This document shows positions 47,501 through 58,728 of a stretch of DNA of 64,000 nucleotides, in pieces; position 1 is the stretch's first letter, and each line of letters starts with the position of its first letter. Origin of the DNA: Amylostereum areolatum (Eukaryota; Basidiomycota; Agaricomycetes; Russulales; Stereaceae); contig SAXG01000003.1 in NCBI GenBank assembly GCA_012932865.1, forward strand, positions 1,612,001 through 1,676,000, read 5' to 3'. The translations under genes and the position numbers were made by a program. Under the pieces are notes generated by a model. The model was not told where the DNA came from. It saw nothing but the letters and a program-made list of their open reading frames with translations, and ran no database searches.

Positions 47501-48036
47501 CGGATTGCGTGAACGTGATGGTGCACGCGGAGGCGTGCCCCGACGGTTCGTCTGGGTACGCGGCCTGGGACGTGTTCCGATCGGAGGATACGGACAAGCT
47601 GCGCAAGTATCTCAAGCGGCGGTTGAACAATGCGATAGCGCACGATCCCATTCTATCGGGCACGGTATACATCGACGAGAGCATGCGACGGGAGTTACAG
47701 GAAGAGTTTGGGGTGGAAAGCCATCGGATACATCAGTACCCTGGCGAGGCGGTGATTGTTCCGGCTGGCTGTGCCCATCAGGTATGCCTCTGTGCGTGGT
47801 TGTCGGTGCGAACGTGGGAGAACTGACGGGGGTGGTAGGTGATGAACAAGGCGGACGGGATCAAAGTGGGGATGAAGTTTGTGAGCGTGGACAACGTCGG
47901 ACGGTGCGAGAAGTTGATGGGAGAATATCGGAAGCAGAACCAGAGCATGTCGTGGCGCGAGGATTCGCTGCAGCTGCGAACGATGATGTGGTTTGCGTGG
48001 CTTTCTTGTTCGCGGCAGGAGGAAGAGGATGGTTGA
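44554..48036 (+). CDS. KDM3-like JmjC domain protein (putative histone H3K9 demethylase)
   Basis: The long N-terminal third is disordered (Pro/Tyr/His-rich, with a KPKKRRSS basic patch). Two Cys-rich blocks follow: MSNRYKSENFPRCVSCTRRWAGDTCRFQGIRFF, and CDTCMTSIFALSWMCRSCGREACAECFEKV, the KDM3-type zinc finger. The JmjC domain is complete: DLGPHMFNAQAAH, TRLHVDVADCVNVMVHAE with Fe-binding His and Asp, VIVPAGCAHQVMNKADGIKVGMKFVS with the third His, and a helical end LQLRTMMWFAWLSC as in KDM3. About ten short introns keep frame with no error. An active Fe(II)/2-oxoglutarate demethylase is predicted, and KDM3 relatives act on H3K9me1/2. The substrate here is inferred by family only. Confidence 0.88.
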
Positions 48037-48256
48037 GATGTCTTGATACATATGTTGCACTTACCTATGACCCATGCTTTGATCGTAAGCAGTCTAAGAC
48101 CGTGTGACGTCAGCGCCCCCGGCGATCTCGGGGCGCCATCGTGTGGTGGTTTGTCCGTTGCCAGTCCGTTTTCCAAGCAGCTTTTCCTGCCCTTTTGATT
48201 CTTGTCCTCCCCCGCGTCCGCAAACCGAGTGCGATCATCGTGGCATATATGCGTCG

Positions 48257-51200
48257 ATGGCGAAACCGACGCTGTTCCAAGTGCTGCTCAACAAACCTTC
48301 GCAGACCTACCACTTCCCCAACGACAAGAACTACCACTCCGCAAAGTCCGACTTTGTGAAGGCGGCTCGTCCACGGGCAGAGCGTGCGGAGGCCCCGCTC
48401 CCACCGCTCCCTCCTGCTCCCGTCCCTGCTCCTGTGCGCTCTTTGCTGTCCCTTCGCACGGCCTATATTTACCGGGATTTACAGACGCTTATCAGGCAGG
48501 AACGATTACAGTTACACTCGCATGGCGTCATACCCCTCTCGTCCCCTTCCCCTTCCAGGCCAGACACCGTCTACTTTGATCCCGAACTCGACCTCCCCGA
48601 CGCGTTTTCCATACCTTCTGCCTCCACCCATTCATCCGCCGACCCACCCCCGCGCGTTCAACTTGTCAAGAATAACGGCGACCGAGATCCCGACCGCGGT
48701 GAAGAGGACGAGGACGTGTTTTATACCCCACTCTCCACCCCGCTCCCATCTCCAGCCTCCTCCATGTACATCGACCCTCGCCTCATCGCCACCCTCATCC
48801 CTCTCCCCGATAAACTCAAATCTCATCTCAAAGCTGCAGCCGCCCTCCAGCACCACTTGCCTCAGCACCCGCCCGCCGAGGGCTCTTCCTCCTCCGTCAA
48901 CTCCGCCACCTCCTCCACCACCCCAACCACCTCCGAGGATACCCTCTCCCTCTTCTCAGACGTTGCCCCGTCCGAAGAGACCCAGCCGAGCAGTGTCGTT
49001 CATTCTTTCGAGGCTATCTTGCCCAACGGTTCTTCCAGTCTTGGTTCGCAGCACGGTAGGCACATACGACGATCCCTATCGACCGCGCCCCGCCCCAAAT
49101 CCCATACGTACACCGACGAGGACTGGGCCAAGGACGTCCGCTGGCTCGTCGCACCCTCGGCTACCACCGCAAAACCACATTCAGCCCACAAACCACACCG
49201 TCGTCAGCCTTCCCATCCTCCTGTCACGGAATATGTCGATTTGCCTCTGCCTTCCCTTCCAAACAACGAACCTCCGTCCGCATCGCGTCGGCGCGCGAAA
49301 CCCGGGCGCTCGGCCCTCAGGAAAGATCGCATGTCCGCACTCTGGGAGGAGGACGAAGATGGCGAACAGAACCACGTCGGAAACTCGCTTGCCCGCACGG
49401 TGTCCACATCCGGGACGGGCGTCGCTCGCAGCAATAGCGTGTCTTCCACCAGGACAGCGACGACCGCGAACACGACCGCGCGTTCCAAATCGTCGCGCTC
49501 GCATTCATGCAGCGCTTCTCTCACTTCACACTCTTCAGCAACGTCATCTCACGCATCGCCTCGCACCCTGGTCGTCACCGCCCCTCCACCTCCTGTTCCT
49601 TCCTCCGTTACGTCTTCCCACAGCTATATCAGTTCTGGAACAACTGCCACCACCAGTGCCGTTATCGGTGGGCTGGGCGGGGCCGGCTACACTTCTCTCA
49701 CTCTCCCACGCGCTGGCTACACGCCCGCAGATCCGCGGCGCACATTGGCGGGTGGTCGCATCGACCTTGCGCGCGACGGACGCGCTCAAGTGACAATGGC
49801 TACTGTCGAGGTCGTCCGTGGCGTGGCAGAGGCGACAACAGGCTTGCTCGGTGGGAAAGCGAAGGGCGGCCTCCTCACACGGCGATTATCTACTGCGAAG
49901 AAGGCCGAAACGAAAGCATCGAAAAGGACTGCGGCCGAGGGACCGGATCTGGTCTCTTCGCTGGCGCTGACTTCGCATCGCAACACCCCGACATATGTCC
50001 CAGACTCGCACGTGCTCGTGCAAGTATATGCGGTTGCTTTGGATGGTCTCGACAAGCGGCTTGCCGTTGAGGGCACCGCTGGGTTCGTACCAGGACGCTG
50101 TGTCGTAGGTCGAGTCATCGAGGCGGGTGTTGAAGTCATCGGAGAAGAGGGTCGACGAGGAGAGTGGGTCGTGGGACTGGCGGATGTGCGAAAGGTAGGA
50201 TCAAACGTGATATTTCCGTGTTCTCTGCTCATTTGGAATTTTGTACAGTGCGGCGGCCTAGCTGAATTTATTCTCCTCGACCGACATCAAATCCACCGCG
50301 TGCCACAGCCTATTCTTCCCGTTCAATCTCTCTTTCCACCTTCGCGGACTTCTTCCCCGCTGCCGTCCACTATCGCACCGCCACGGTCACGCCGCTCTTC
50401 CTCTTCCTCCGTCCGGAGCCTACTCACGGGACCCAGTCTCGGTGCCCTCTCACTTCTCCCGCTGGCAGTGTCAGCCTTCCGCGCGATACGAACCTTTACG
50501 CCTCCTTCACAACCTAACAATGTACCCAGCTCCCCCTATTCCCCATATTCTCCCTACGACCACTCCAAATCCTCACCCCATCTCCGCACTTCCCCAAACT
50601 CTCATTCTCCCGCACCGAACTCTCCCCTTTCATTCCACAGCCGTTCATCTTCCGCCCCAGGCTATTTCGATCGCCCAATACAAGTTCAGACAGAAGATGA
50701 CCCACCTTGCGCGCTCATATTGCAAGGACAGAGTGGTGCCGGCGCCCTCGCCGTGCTCCTCGTGCGCGAACTGCTTCCGCAGGTTCGCGTCCTCGTGCAC
50801 ATCGAACCCAAAGTGCTCGGCGTAGATGCCCTGCCCAAACCCGTCGTTCTCGCCCTCAACTCCGAGCTCGACATCGGCGGCCTCGCCCTCGACGCCTACG
50901 CGGAAAACATCCTCTCCCGCCTGAAAGGATGGGGCGTGACGGCAGTGTGCATCGGCACCGCCATCGAGACGCTGGACATGCTCGCCCTCGGCAACTTTAA
51001 CACCGTTGACTTCGTGCTCGACACGATCGGTGGACGCGCAGTGTGGGAGGCCGGGGAGCGTCTGCTCGCGTGCCCGTCCACGCCGTTCGACCGGACGCGA
51101 AAAGACCGTACGCGGGGCGAGGCCCAGTTCACGACGCTCGTGGGGGATACCGCGCGCGCGGTGCCAGGTGCACAGGACCACTGGCGCGCGAGTCGCGGAC

Positions 51201-51496
51201 CGAAATCCGCGGTGAAGACGAAGGAGAAACGGCGGAGACGGGTGCGCTGGGCGTGGGTACCGTGCTCGAGCGACGTGGACATGGAAGGCCGGGACGTGCG
51301 CGAGAACCTCGCGGCCGTCATACGCGCGTTGGGCGTGTTCGAGGCCAAGCCTGCGTGGCGGAACGTGGAGCAGCTCGTGAGTGACGCTGTCCTGTTCGAG
51401 CGCGCGATGGACGTGTTCGGTGGGGTGTGTGCGGATAATGGGATGTTGGGCATGTTGGATGCAGGGGGGTGTGCCGTGGTGAAAGTTGGAACGTAG
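48257..51496 (+). CDS. MDR/quinone-oxidoreductase-like protein with long disordered N-terminus
   Basis: Roughly the first 570 residues are Ser/Thr/Pro-rich; a short conserved start, MAKPTLFQVLLNKPSQTYHFPNDKNYHSAKSDFVKAA, opens them. A GroES-like segment follows (YVPDSHVLVQVYAVALDGLDKRLAVEG, FVPGRCVVGRVIEAG, EWVVGLADVRK), then after one intron (50194-50247) CGGLAEFILLD. A Ser/Pro insert of about 120 residues separates this from a Rossmann-like part: ALILQGQSGAGALAVLLVRELLPQVRVLVHI, ENILSRLKGWGVTAVCIG, VDFVLDTIGGRAVWEAGERLL. The order is that of zinc-independent MDR reductases, but the insert and a GQSGAGA nucleotide loop are unusual. Catalysis is doubtful, and a scaffold or regulatory role is equally possible. 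Confidence 0.7.
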   Translation: MAKPTLFQVLLNKPSQTYHFPNDKNYHSAKSDFVKAARPRAERAEAPLPPLPPAPVPAPVRSLLSLRTAYIYRDLQTLIRQERLQLHSHGVIPLSSPSPSRPDTVYFDPELDLPDAFSIPSASTHSSADPPPRVQLVKNNGDRDPDRGEEDEDVFYTPLSTPLPSPASSMYIDPRLIATLIPLPDKLKSHLKAAAALQHHLPQHPPAEGSSSSVNSATSSTTPTTSEDTLSLFSDVAPSEETQPSSVVHSFEAILPNGSSSLGSQHGRHIRRSLSTAPRPKSHTYTDEDWAKDVRWLVAPSATTAKPHSAHKPHRRQPSHPPVTEYVDLPLPSLPNNEPPSASRRRAKPGRSALRKDRMSALWEEDEDGEQNHVGNSLARTVSTSGTGVARSNSVSSTRTATTANTTARSKSSRSHSCSASLTSHSSATSSHASPRTLVVTAPPPPVPSSVTSSHSYISSGTTATTSAVIGGLGGAGYTSLTLPRAGYTPADPRRTLAGGRIDLARDGRAQVTMATVEVVRGVAEATTGLLGGKAKGGLLTRRLSTAKKAETKASKRTAAEGPDLVSSLALTSHRNTPTYVPDSHVLVQVYAVALDGLDKRLAVEGTAGFVPGRCVVGRVIEAGVEVIGEEGRRGEWVVGLADVRKVGSNVIFPCSLLIWNFVQCGGLAEFILLDRHQIHRVPQPILPVQSLFPPSRTSSPLPSTIAPPRSRRSSSSSVRSLLTGPSLGALSLLPLAVSAFRAIRTFTPPSQPNNVPSSPYSPYSPYDHSKSSPHLRTSPNSHSPAPNSPLSFHSRSSSAPGYFDRPIQVQTEDDPPCALILQGQSGAGALAVLLVRELLPQVRVLVHIEPKVLGVDALPKPVVLALNSELDIGGLALDAYAENILSRLKGWGVTAVCIGTAIETLDMLALGNFNTVDFVLDTIGGRAVWEAGERLLACPSTPFDRTRKDRTRGEAQFTTLVGDTARAVPGAQDHWRASRGPKSAVKTKEKRRRRVRWAWVPCSSDVDMEGRDVRENLAAVIRALGVFEAKPAWRNVEQLVSDAVLFERAMDVFGGVCADNGMLGMLDAGGCAVVKVGT

Positions 51497-52096
51497 CAGG
51501 TCCGACCGGGGTGGATATTGATTCATGTTGTAATACTTAATACCCTGGACATTGATACCAGAGGACGATTCTCGTTATGCCCACACACTCCCCCTTCATG
51601 ATGCCTATCTTTATAACGCATTTACGAATTCATTCACGCGCGGTAGATGCCCGTTTCTCGTTCTGTATTTTTCCCCTTCTTTCTTTCCTTTGCACGTAGA
51701 CTCTTCGCAACGCTGGGATACATACGGACAGTTCTATAGACTATCTCGGTTCTCTGTTTCACCTGTGGGGTTGGGTACGGTAACTTACGGTGGTTGGTTG
51801 GTTGGTTGGTTGGTTGGAGAGGCTGCGTAGAGCAGAAAAAGACTGTATTCAATCTGCTCATTGCTACACGTAGTCTAGACAATCGTAAAATATTGTGATG
51901 ACTTCTATCCTGTCCTCCTGTATACACACCTCCCACCAACGTCACGTCCGCGTAGCTTGTGAAGCGGGTGGACGCCCGAGGCTACGAGACAGTGACTCGG
52001 GGATTAAAAAATCATCCAGTGTCTCCTTTGACGGTCAGGCGCGAGGATGGCACGCCGGCCAATGTTAGTGATGCTTTGCAAGGAAACGAAGTATCA
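51497..52096. other. Intergenic region with (TTGG)6 microsatellite
   Basis: About 600 bp between the 3' ends of the MDR-like gene and NCS6. Six perfect TTGG units lie at 51794-51817, followed by AT-rich sequence to 51900. No gene is seen. Confidence 0.5.
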
Positions 52097-53474
52097 TCAC
52101 GCTGGTGTTCCTTGCACATGAGTTGCATTTGCGGCATTGGGTAGCTGGAAGTATGGGATCGTCCGGATATCGTTTGGTGCAGGGCCGTCTGCCTCCATCT
52201 TTCGACGCCCGCGGTCGGTCTAGAAGGATGTTGAGAGATGAGGGGTTTAGAAAGGTAAAGGTACATACGACACCCGCATTGGCCATGCCCCTCTCGAGAC
52301 CTTCCAGCAACGTGCAGGCCTTGCAAAGCTCATTGCTCGACATGTAACCGCATCGCTTGCACGTCTCTGCACGAACCCAAAAGTCAGCGACGCATGGAGA
52401 CCGTTGTCGGATCGAGCAACTTACGCTGTGATTTTTGCGTGGCTTTCACCTCGTCACTCACCTCGAATGCTTCGCCAGAATGAATGATGTCGATGATCGC
52501 GCTGGGCCGCGCTGCCTCCAGGTCTTTCAGGAAAACTCGTGCATGGCCTCGGTATGCGTCTGGGGAGTAGATGCACTCGGTGGAAAAGTAATCTAGTTTC
52601 TTGAAGTACGCGTACCTACGCAAGGGATGAGGACGGTGAGCCCAACACGCATAATTCACCACGCACATGACGATCTCCTTCTCGTACGCATATTTGAAGG
52701 GTTTGGAACGTCGAATGGTGTCTTCGCCTTGAGTACATATTGATGTACAGCGACCAAGTCTTGCGATGTCGCCTCGCATTACTATGGATGCATGAGAAGT
52801 GGTCCGATGATAGTCGTGGAGAAGAGACCTTACTGTTCATTAATACAGTCTCTGCAATATCGTCCGCGTTGTGGCCGGTTACAATGTGATCCACGTTCAG
52901 CGCGGACGCTCCACGATCTAGTGCCTGTCGTCGAAATACACCACAAAAAGTACAGTTGTTCTTCTTCCCGATGGTTGATACAATTCTATCCATGGTCCAG
53001 CCGTAGAGTTCGTCGTAAGAGAGGATCTTGAGCGGCATGTCATACTGCTCCTGATTCCGCTTGACAGTCTACGATGCTTGTGAGAGGACGAAATATTAAA
53101 GAGCGTGGAACGTACCTCTAAAGAGTCATCCCTGTACCCGGTTATACCTTCGTCTATTGACAGGAGAAAGAGCTCCAGGCCGTAGTCGTAGCGCTCATTC
53201 AATGTCTTCATGACATATGCCAGAACCGTAGAGTCTGCGATGCGTGATCAATATTCAATGGTCGACCAAGTAGCGATTGATGCGCACCTTTCCCTCCTGA
53301 TGCACCTATGGCAACTTTGTCTCCTCGATGGAAGAGGCTGGCCTCTATTATGGTGTTGTGGACCTCAGTCTCGAAGACATAAAAGAAGCAGTCTTTGCAT
53401 ATTTGCTGCCCTGTTTTTGGTCGCTTGAGGATAGCTTTAGCATTTTGGCAGAGTGAGCACGTTTTCGGCGCCAT
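52097..53474 (-). CDS. NCS6: Cytoplasmic tRNA 2-thiolation protein 1 (NCS6/CTU1)
   Basis: Ncs6 with Ncs2 thiolates wobble uridine U34 of cytosolic Lys, Glu and Gln tRNAs, using sulphur from Urm1. Landmarks in order: [31 protein letters not shown] (N-terminal zinc ribbon), the PP-loop [104 protein letters not shown] and the C-terminal zinc block [24 protein letters not shown]. Two Cys-x-x-Cys pairs and the PP-loop are intact. The last exon reads [11 protein letters not shown] and ends THVQGTPA, stop 52097-52099. No error is seen. It lies head-to-head with NOP9, 205 bp between start codons. Confidence 0.95.
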
Positions 53475-53679
53475 TATATGGTACAGAGTATAGAGAGGGG
53501 AACGGATAGATTAGATGGTGCTGGTCCGTGAGTGAGGGAAAGGAGCTTGATCTTCGATGGCAAAGTCGACCATTCCGGCTCCCCGGCCCGAAACCATTGC
53601 AGCAAACTTACTTTTCAGAGTGCGAGCTTGTATCTTGTTTCTCGCTTCCTCGGACACACACTCTTGCTTGCCTTCTACC

Positions 53680-56630
53680 ATGCCGAAAGATTTCAGGAAA
53701 CGCGGAAAAAGACATAAGAAAACCGCTACTGATACGAATGCACAACTGCATCACACAGAGGATACTGCTCTCGAACCCAAAGACGAACATGCATCTGCAG
53801 GTCCATCCTGGATTGTCTCTGCCCCCAACGAAAATCAGGCCAATATCGAGGCTCCCTTCGGATATGTCGACGCGGACATCAAGGCATACTTTCGGACAGT
53901 TGATACTCAATTGAAGGAATGGCAAGAGAACGGGAAGGAGATAGAGGAAGAGGGTGGGGACACCGACCCCAACGAAAGTGCGTAGTTGTCCGTCGTGCAC
54001 TCGCGGTGGATACGACTCGTCTCATCGGAAATACGAACAGACAAAAGGATGTTCCTCCTCGCTGCATTGCAGGAGATGTCGGGAAAAGAGCGTGAACTCG
54101 CGACGGATCCCGACTGCTCTACCGTTCTCGAGCGCATGACGTACTCCATGGATGATTTTGTCCGCAGAGTGTTCATGGATAGTTTGAGCGGCTCGTAAGT
54201 TGGTAGTCCCTACCCGCTTCAACTCAGCTAATATCTCCTCAGATATGAACAGCTCGCGAAACATCGGTTCGCGTCGCACGTTATCCAAACATTGTTAACC
54301 GTAGTTTCGGGAACTGCATCACGAGAGGTGCTGTCGTTATGCTATTCCTCCGACCCAGTCTTGTTAAAATGACCGGCCCTCTAGCTTCGTGGGGTACTCC
54401 CAAGCATCGCTGACGCTGGAAAGGGCGAATTGCGAACCGCTACTCAACTTGTTGTTGACATTGCCAAGGTACACAAATTCGCCCCCTCCATACGTATATC
54501 CCTATTCATCGTTTCTCTTCCAGGAACTTTTACCTTCCCTATCGACCTTGGTTTTGGACCCATTCGCGTCGCACGTCGTTCGGGCTTTGTTCGTCCTTCT
54601 GTGTCCCGGTCTTTTTCCGGGAGAGGCATCCTCCACATCACAGTCGGCTTTACGCTCGAAGAAAAGTGCAGCCTGGAAAGCCAAACAAGGAACATTCAAG
54701 TCAGTCTTTTCGGAAGATTCAGTCAAGGGCAAGAACGTCCCTCTTGAGGCCAGCCCACAGGAATTTCGCGCCATCGCTAAACAATACATCGAGGCCCTAA
54801 GGAACGATCTGGACGAGAATGAAGTGCGAGCAATGGCGGCCAATAAGGCATCCAGCCCAGTCTTACAGGTAAGGACACTGCCTTGGCCCTACATCCCGCC
54901 TGATCATTTCACAGATGATTCTGAAAGTAGAGACGGACCTCGGAATGGCAGACGAGCCTGGCTCCCTCGTGGATCGTGTGTTGGTAGGGATGATCACACT
55001 GCATTGTACGTCCTAGCAGATTGCTTCCAACAATGCATTCACTTATCACTCTTCTAGACAACGACCCTACTGCGATACCTGATTATTCTGACTACCTGGG
55101 GACGCTCCTACGCGATCCCACATCCTCGCATCTTTTGGAGACCCTCGTATCCTGTTGTCCCCCTCCCATATTCGCGATGCTTTGGTCTACCTACTTCTCT
55201 GGAACGTTGGCAAAGCTTGCGGTTCATCCCGTTGCGAACTTTGTGGTAGCAAAAGCTTTAGAGCGGGCCACCTCTGAGCAGCTGGCCGCAGCCGTGACAG
55301 AATTGGGCGATGTGTGGAAGAAAATTCGGAGTGAGTGTGTAGCTTCTTTTCGCGAATATCATCTCATCGGTCCATTTTCAGCCTCTCGTCCTGGCGTCTT
55401 AAAGGCTTTGGTTGATCGTGTTGTAGAGCTGAAGAGCATGGAAGCGGAGATTTGCGAGGTCGGTGATCATCATAACTACTCTTGAACTCTCAGTGACCAG
55501 TCGCAGACCATGTTTAAGGCTTTCGAGGTGGAGGAGGAGGATCAGGCAATTGCCGTCCAATGCATTTTGCGCCTACAAACGCCGCGCGTATGTCTACTCC
55601 AAAAATGCCACTATGACGATGCTGACCGCGTCATAGGAATATCGTGAAGCTTTGGCCGCGGCAGAAGGCAAATCTACCGTGGAAGATAGAGACAAAAGCA
55701 ACGAGCATACAAAAAGAAGACCCCGTCGAGATGCAGGAGAGAGCCCTCTAGAACCCAAGGTCGCTGGTGCCCTTTTGTTGCAGTCACTACTCAGATTATC
55801 CGCTCCTCACAATGAGATTGTCTTGAAAAGGTGATGATCGCTTCGTATCCCGCCGAACATCTCCATCTTACATCCCCCAGTATTCAAGCCATGTCTGTTG
55901 ACGATGTTATCAGCCTCGCGCATCATGCTATGAGCTCTCGAGTTCTTGATGCGCTTCTCGAGTCAGCTACGATTTCACCAAAACACCGGCGGACCTTCAT
56001 CATGAAGCTTATTGGACACTATCATCGACTTGTCGATGATCGTATAGGCAGTCGAGTGGGAGACCGATGTTGGGGAACGGCGGATACTTTTCTCAAGGTG
56101 CGCAAGTTCGCTACCTCTTGAACCATGTTGTAACATCAGGATCGTTCTTGTAGGAGAAGATCGCTCGCTCGCTTGTCACGCAGGAGGCCTTTCTCTCCGG
56201 ATCATACTACGGGAAGTTCTTCGCTCGGAACTTGAACCTCTACCTCCTCCAGCGTCGGCCGGACGAATGGCGCAATCTTCAGACATCGAAGACCTCGCAG
56301 CCCACCAAGCCAACGACAGCACCAATACCACAAGCGCAAGTCCCCTCAGATGATTCTTCTCCCACCAAAAAGAAGCGAAAGCGCGGCGATGGAGCGGGCG
56401 ACGTTATTGATGAGCTCTTCGACAAAGCCCTTGGGAAGAAGACCAAAAAAGGCTCTCTGAGCACAGATGTCCCGTTTGCCGCTGATCCGCCTAGTGCCCA
56501 ACTGGCAGAGGGGACGAAGCGGGGGGATGCTGGAGGGGGGCCGGAGGACGATCTAGGGACCGTGCTAGGAGCCATCCGGCAAGCTCCCAAAGGCGAGGAG
56601 AAGGTACGACGTAAGAAACACAAGGCGTAA
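53680..56630 (+). CDS. NOP9: Nucleolar Pumilio-like protein NOP9
   Basis: Nop9 is a Pumilio-repeat RNA-binding protein of the early small-subunit pre-ribosome; it shields a site in the 18S precursor. It begins [14 protein letters not shown]. Conserved blocks: [132 protein letters not shown] and [16 protein letters not shown], then a Lys-rich tail ending RRKKHKA. About ten short introns keep frame. One break of -1 (or +2) occurs near 55826-55840, where LKR meets a stop while IASYPAEHL continues in another frame. Confidence 0.93.
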
Positions 56631-56823
56631 AAACCTGTGTTCATGAAATCAAAAAGTACTGTAATCCATATGCAATGCTTGCGGTAAAACCGCAGGATAG
56701 GAGGCGGGTAGTGCGGCTCACAGTTGCGATAAGCAAAAAGTTGGCAATACGATTGAGCAAACTACTCGGATGCGCAGGATACAGCAGTCGCTGTCAGATG
56801 ATACGGTAAATGACATGCACATA

Positions 56824-58568
56824 TCAAGATATATCCATGCCATCTTCCGGTCGTGGATCTCCGCGGACAAGAGGTGTTGCGAGTTCACGGCGGACCTCTC
56901 CGCTGATCTGAGGATGAGGATGCACACGTACGACATCGAGAAGAGCATTCTTCTGATCCGGTGTGAGGTGTTCAGCGTAGCTACACAGCACATGTAGTCA
57001 GCCAATATAGGGTGAAGACGTGGTGGCCACCGCAGAGAAAAACTCACCGTTGACAGAGCACAAGGAGGCTTTGATGCCAGAGGACCGGTAATTGTTCACT
57101 GGCGCCCCGATCCTTCGCCTTATACGTGTTGGATACCCGGATAAAGTGGAATACAAGCGCGTCGAGCACTTGGTATGGTAATGTGTACTTTTTGTCCAGA
57201 AGAACGCGGATGAAGAGCGATGTAGAGCCTAAAGTGACAGCTCGTCAACACATTGCTCAACGTAACCGACTGACTACTTACCTGAGTATTCCATACGAGA
57301 CAAACGGACAAGAGCTCCCTGAGGAATGGATGACGGGCACGCTGACCTTGCTCAGGACAGATGCGACAATGGCAGCTTCCTTGAGGGTACATCCGGTCTG
57401 CGGGGTGGGTGCGGTGATTAGAGCATTTCAAACCAGGCTAACCGGCGTCTCTACCTCTAGAAGCGGAAATACGATGCCCTTAAAGAAGGCGGCAGGTTTG
57501 TATAGCGAACGCTTGAGCGCCTCGTAATAATGTACATTTAGTTTCCGATTATTTTTCTTGGTATTTGGGTTGACGATATCTTCCCGAATGGCATCGAGGA
57601 GAACGCCCTGGAGGAAAACCTGAGCCTGTGTGGGTTTCATGTTGGACACGAATATGCGTGTGGCGGCATGGCATGCGGCAGGGGACCAGGCCTCCGGATG
57701 TGTAAGAGCGAGTATACGTGCCCACGCAGGGAGTGAGGGAACAATTTTGAACGGCTTGGGAAGGGGGCCGGACCGATAATTACGCAACAGCTGGCCCACC
57801 CTTCGCACGAACGTCAGTCAAGTTCAGGCTGGACGAGAAGTTTGATACTTTGTGTAGACCTCCACGACTTTGGGATCAAGCCCTGCAGCCGGATCAAGCG
57901 TGCCGCCGTCGTCTTTCCCGAGAATGTTAGGTGGGGCATGGAGGATAATGACGCGTACGTACCTGCATGGGGATGGATAACAGCAGCTTCGCCAGCTCCA
58001 TCGAGTTTGGCAAAGATCAGATCAGCTAGTGTTTTGCGCTCGCCGGCATTCGGTGGAAGGAGGGCGTCCAATGCCTCGATGTCACCAGCATCAATGTCCT
58101 GGCGGCCGATGAGGGTTGCATTTGACAAGATACCAAATAGAACTCACCAGGTCGTCTTCCTCCCTATCAAGATCTAAAAAGCCGTCGTACTCTTCTACGG
58201 CCTCTTCGTCGTCGACCTCTTCCAAATCGCGCGTCCGGGGACGCGTGAACTCGTCCTCGATGGTATCGTCTTCGTCTGGTTCTTCGAGTTCGTCTTGCTG
58301 GACCTTAGCGAGTTCAAAGATTCGCTTCGAGGTTTTGGGATCTAGAATTGTCTGCGATCAATGAGATGGAGGGGTAGTATGACCGATGGAAGGGAGGAAA
58401 AGTGCTTACTTCGCCCGCCTCATCGTCTTCCGTTCTGTTTTTTCTGGCTTTTTTTCGCTTTCCTGGCTGAGATACGCGGCCATATTTTGCATGCGTCTCG
58501 TCTTCGTTTAATTGCACGTGGAGGGGGTCGTGTCTGGATGCTACAGGGGCTTTCGCAGCGCGAGGCAT
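56824..58568 (-). CDS. ENP1: Bystin homologue ENP1 (40S ribosome biogenesis)
   Basis: Enp1 is a stable component of the 90S and pre-40S particles and is needed for 40S export. The N-terminal third is charged ([20 protein letters not shown], then acidic). The bystin core follows: [164 protein letters not shown]. It ends RPEDGMDIS. One base (a C in plus 57317-57319) must be dropped to read [16 protein letters not shown]. Seven or so introns. It lies head-to-head with UXS1, start codons 160 bp apart. Confidence 0.94.
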
Positions 58569-58728
58569 CGTATGGGAGGTCGGAGTTGACTGGGAAGAAA
58601 ATAGCGAGAGGCAAAAGGGATAAGTAGCAGATAAGATAAATGAGATACTTAGGATAAGATAAAAATACGACAGTGTGCGCTTGTTCGATTTTCGCATTCG
58701 TACTTAACCAACCGCCAGCGAGCGAAAG

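Noticed and set aside
50645..51526. 293-residue minus-strand open frame opposite the MDR-like gene
   Set aside because: His/Arg/Pro-rich with no motif, while the plus strand encodes a Rossmann-like domain.
51794..51817. (TTGG)6 as a possible telomere-like repeat
   Set aside because: Fungal telomere repeats are TTAGGG-type; this is a short microsatellite in a 3' UTR region.
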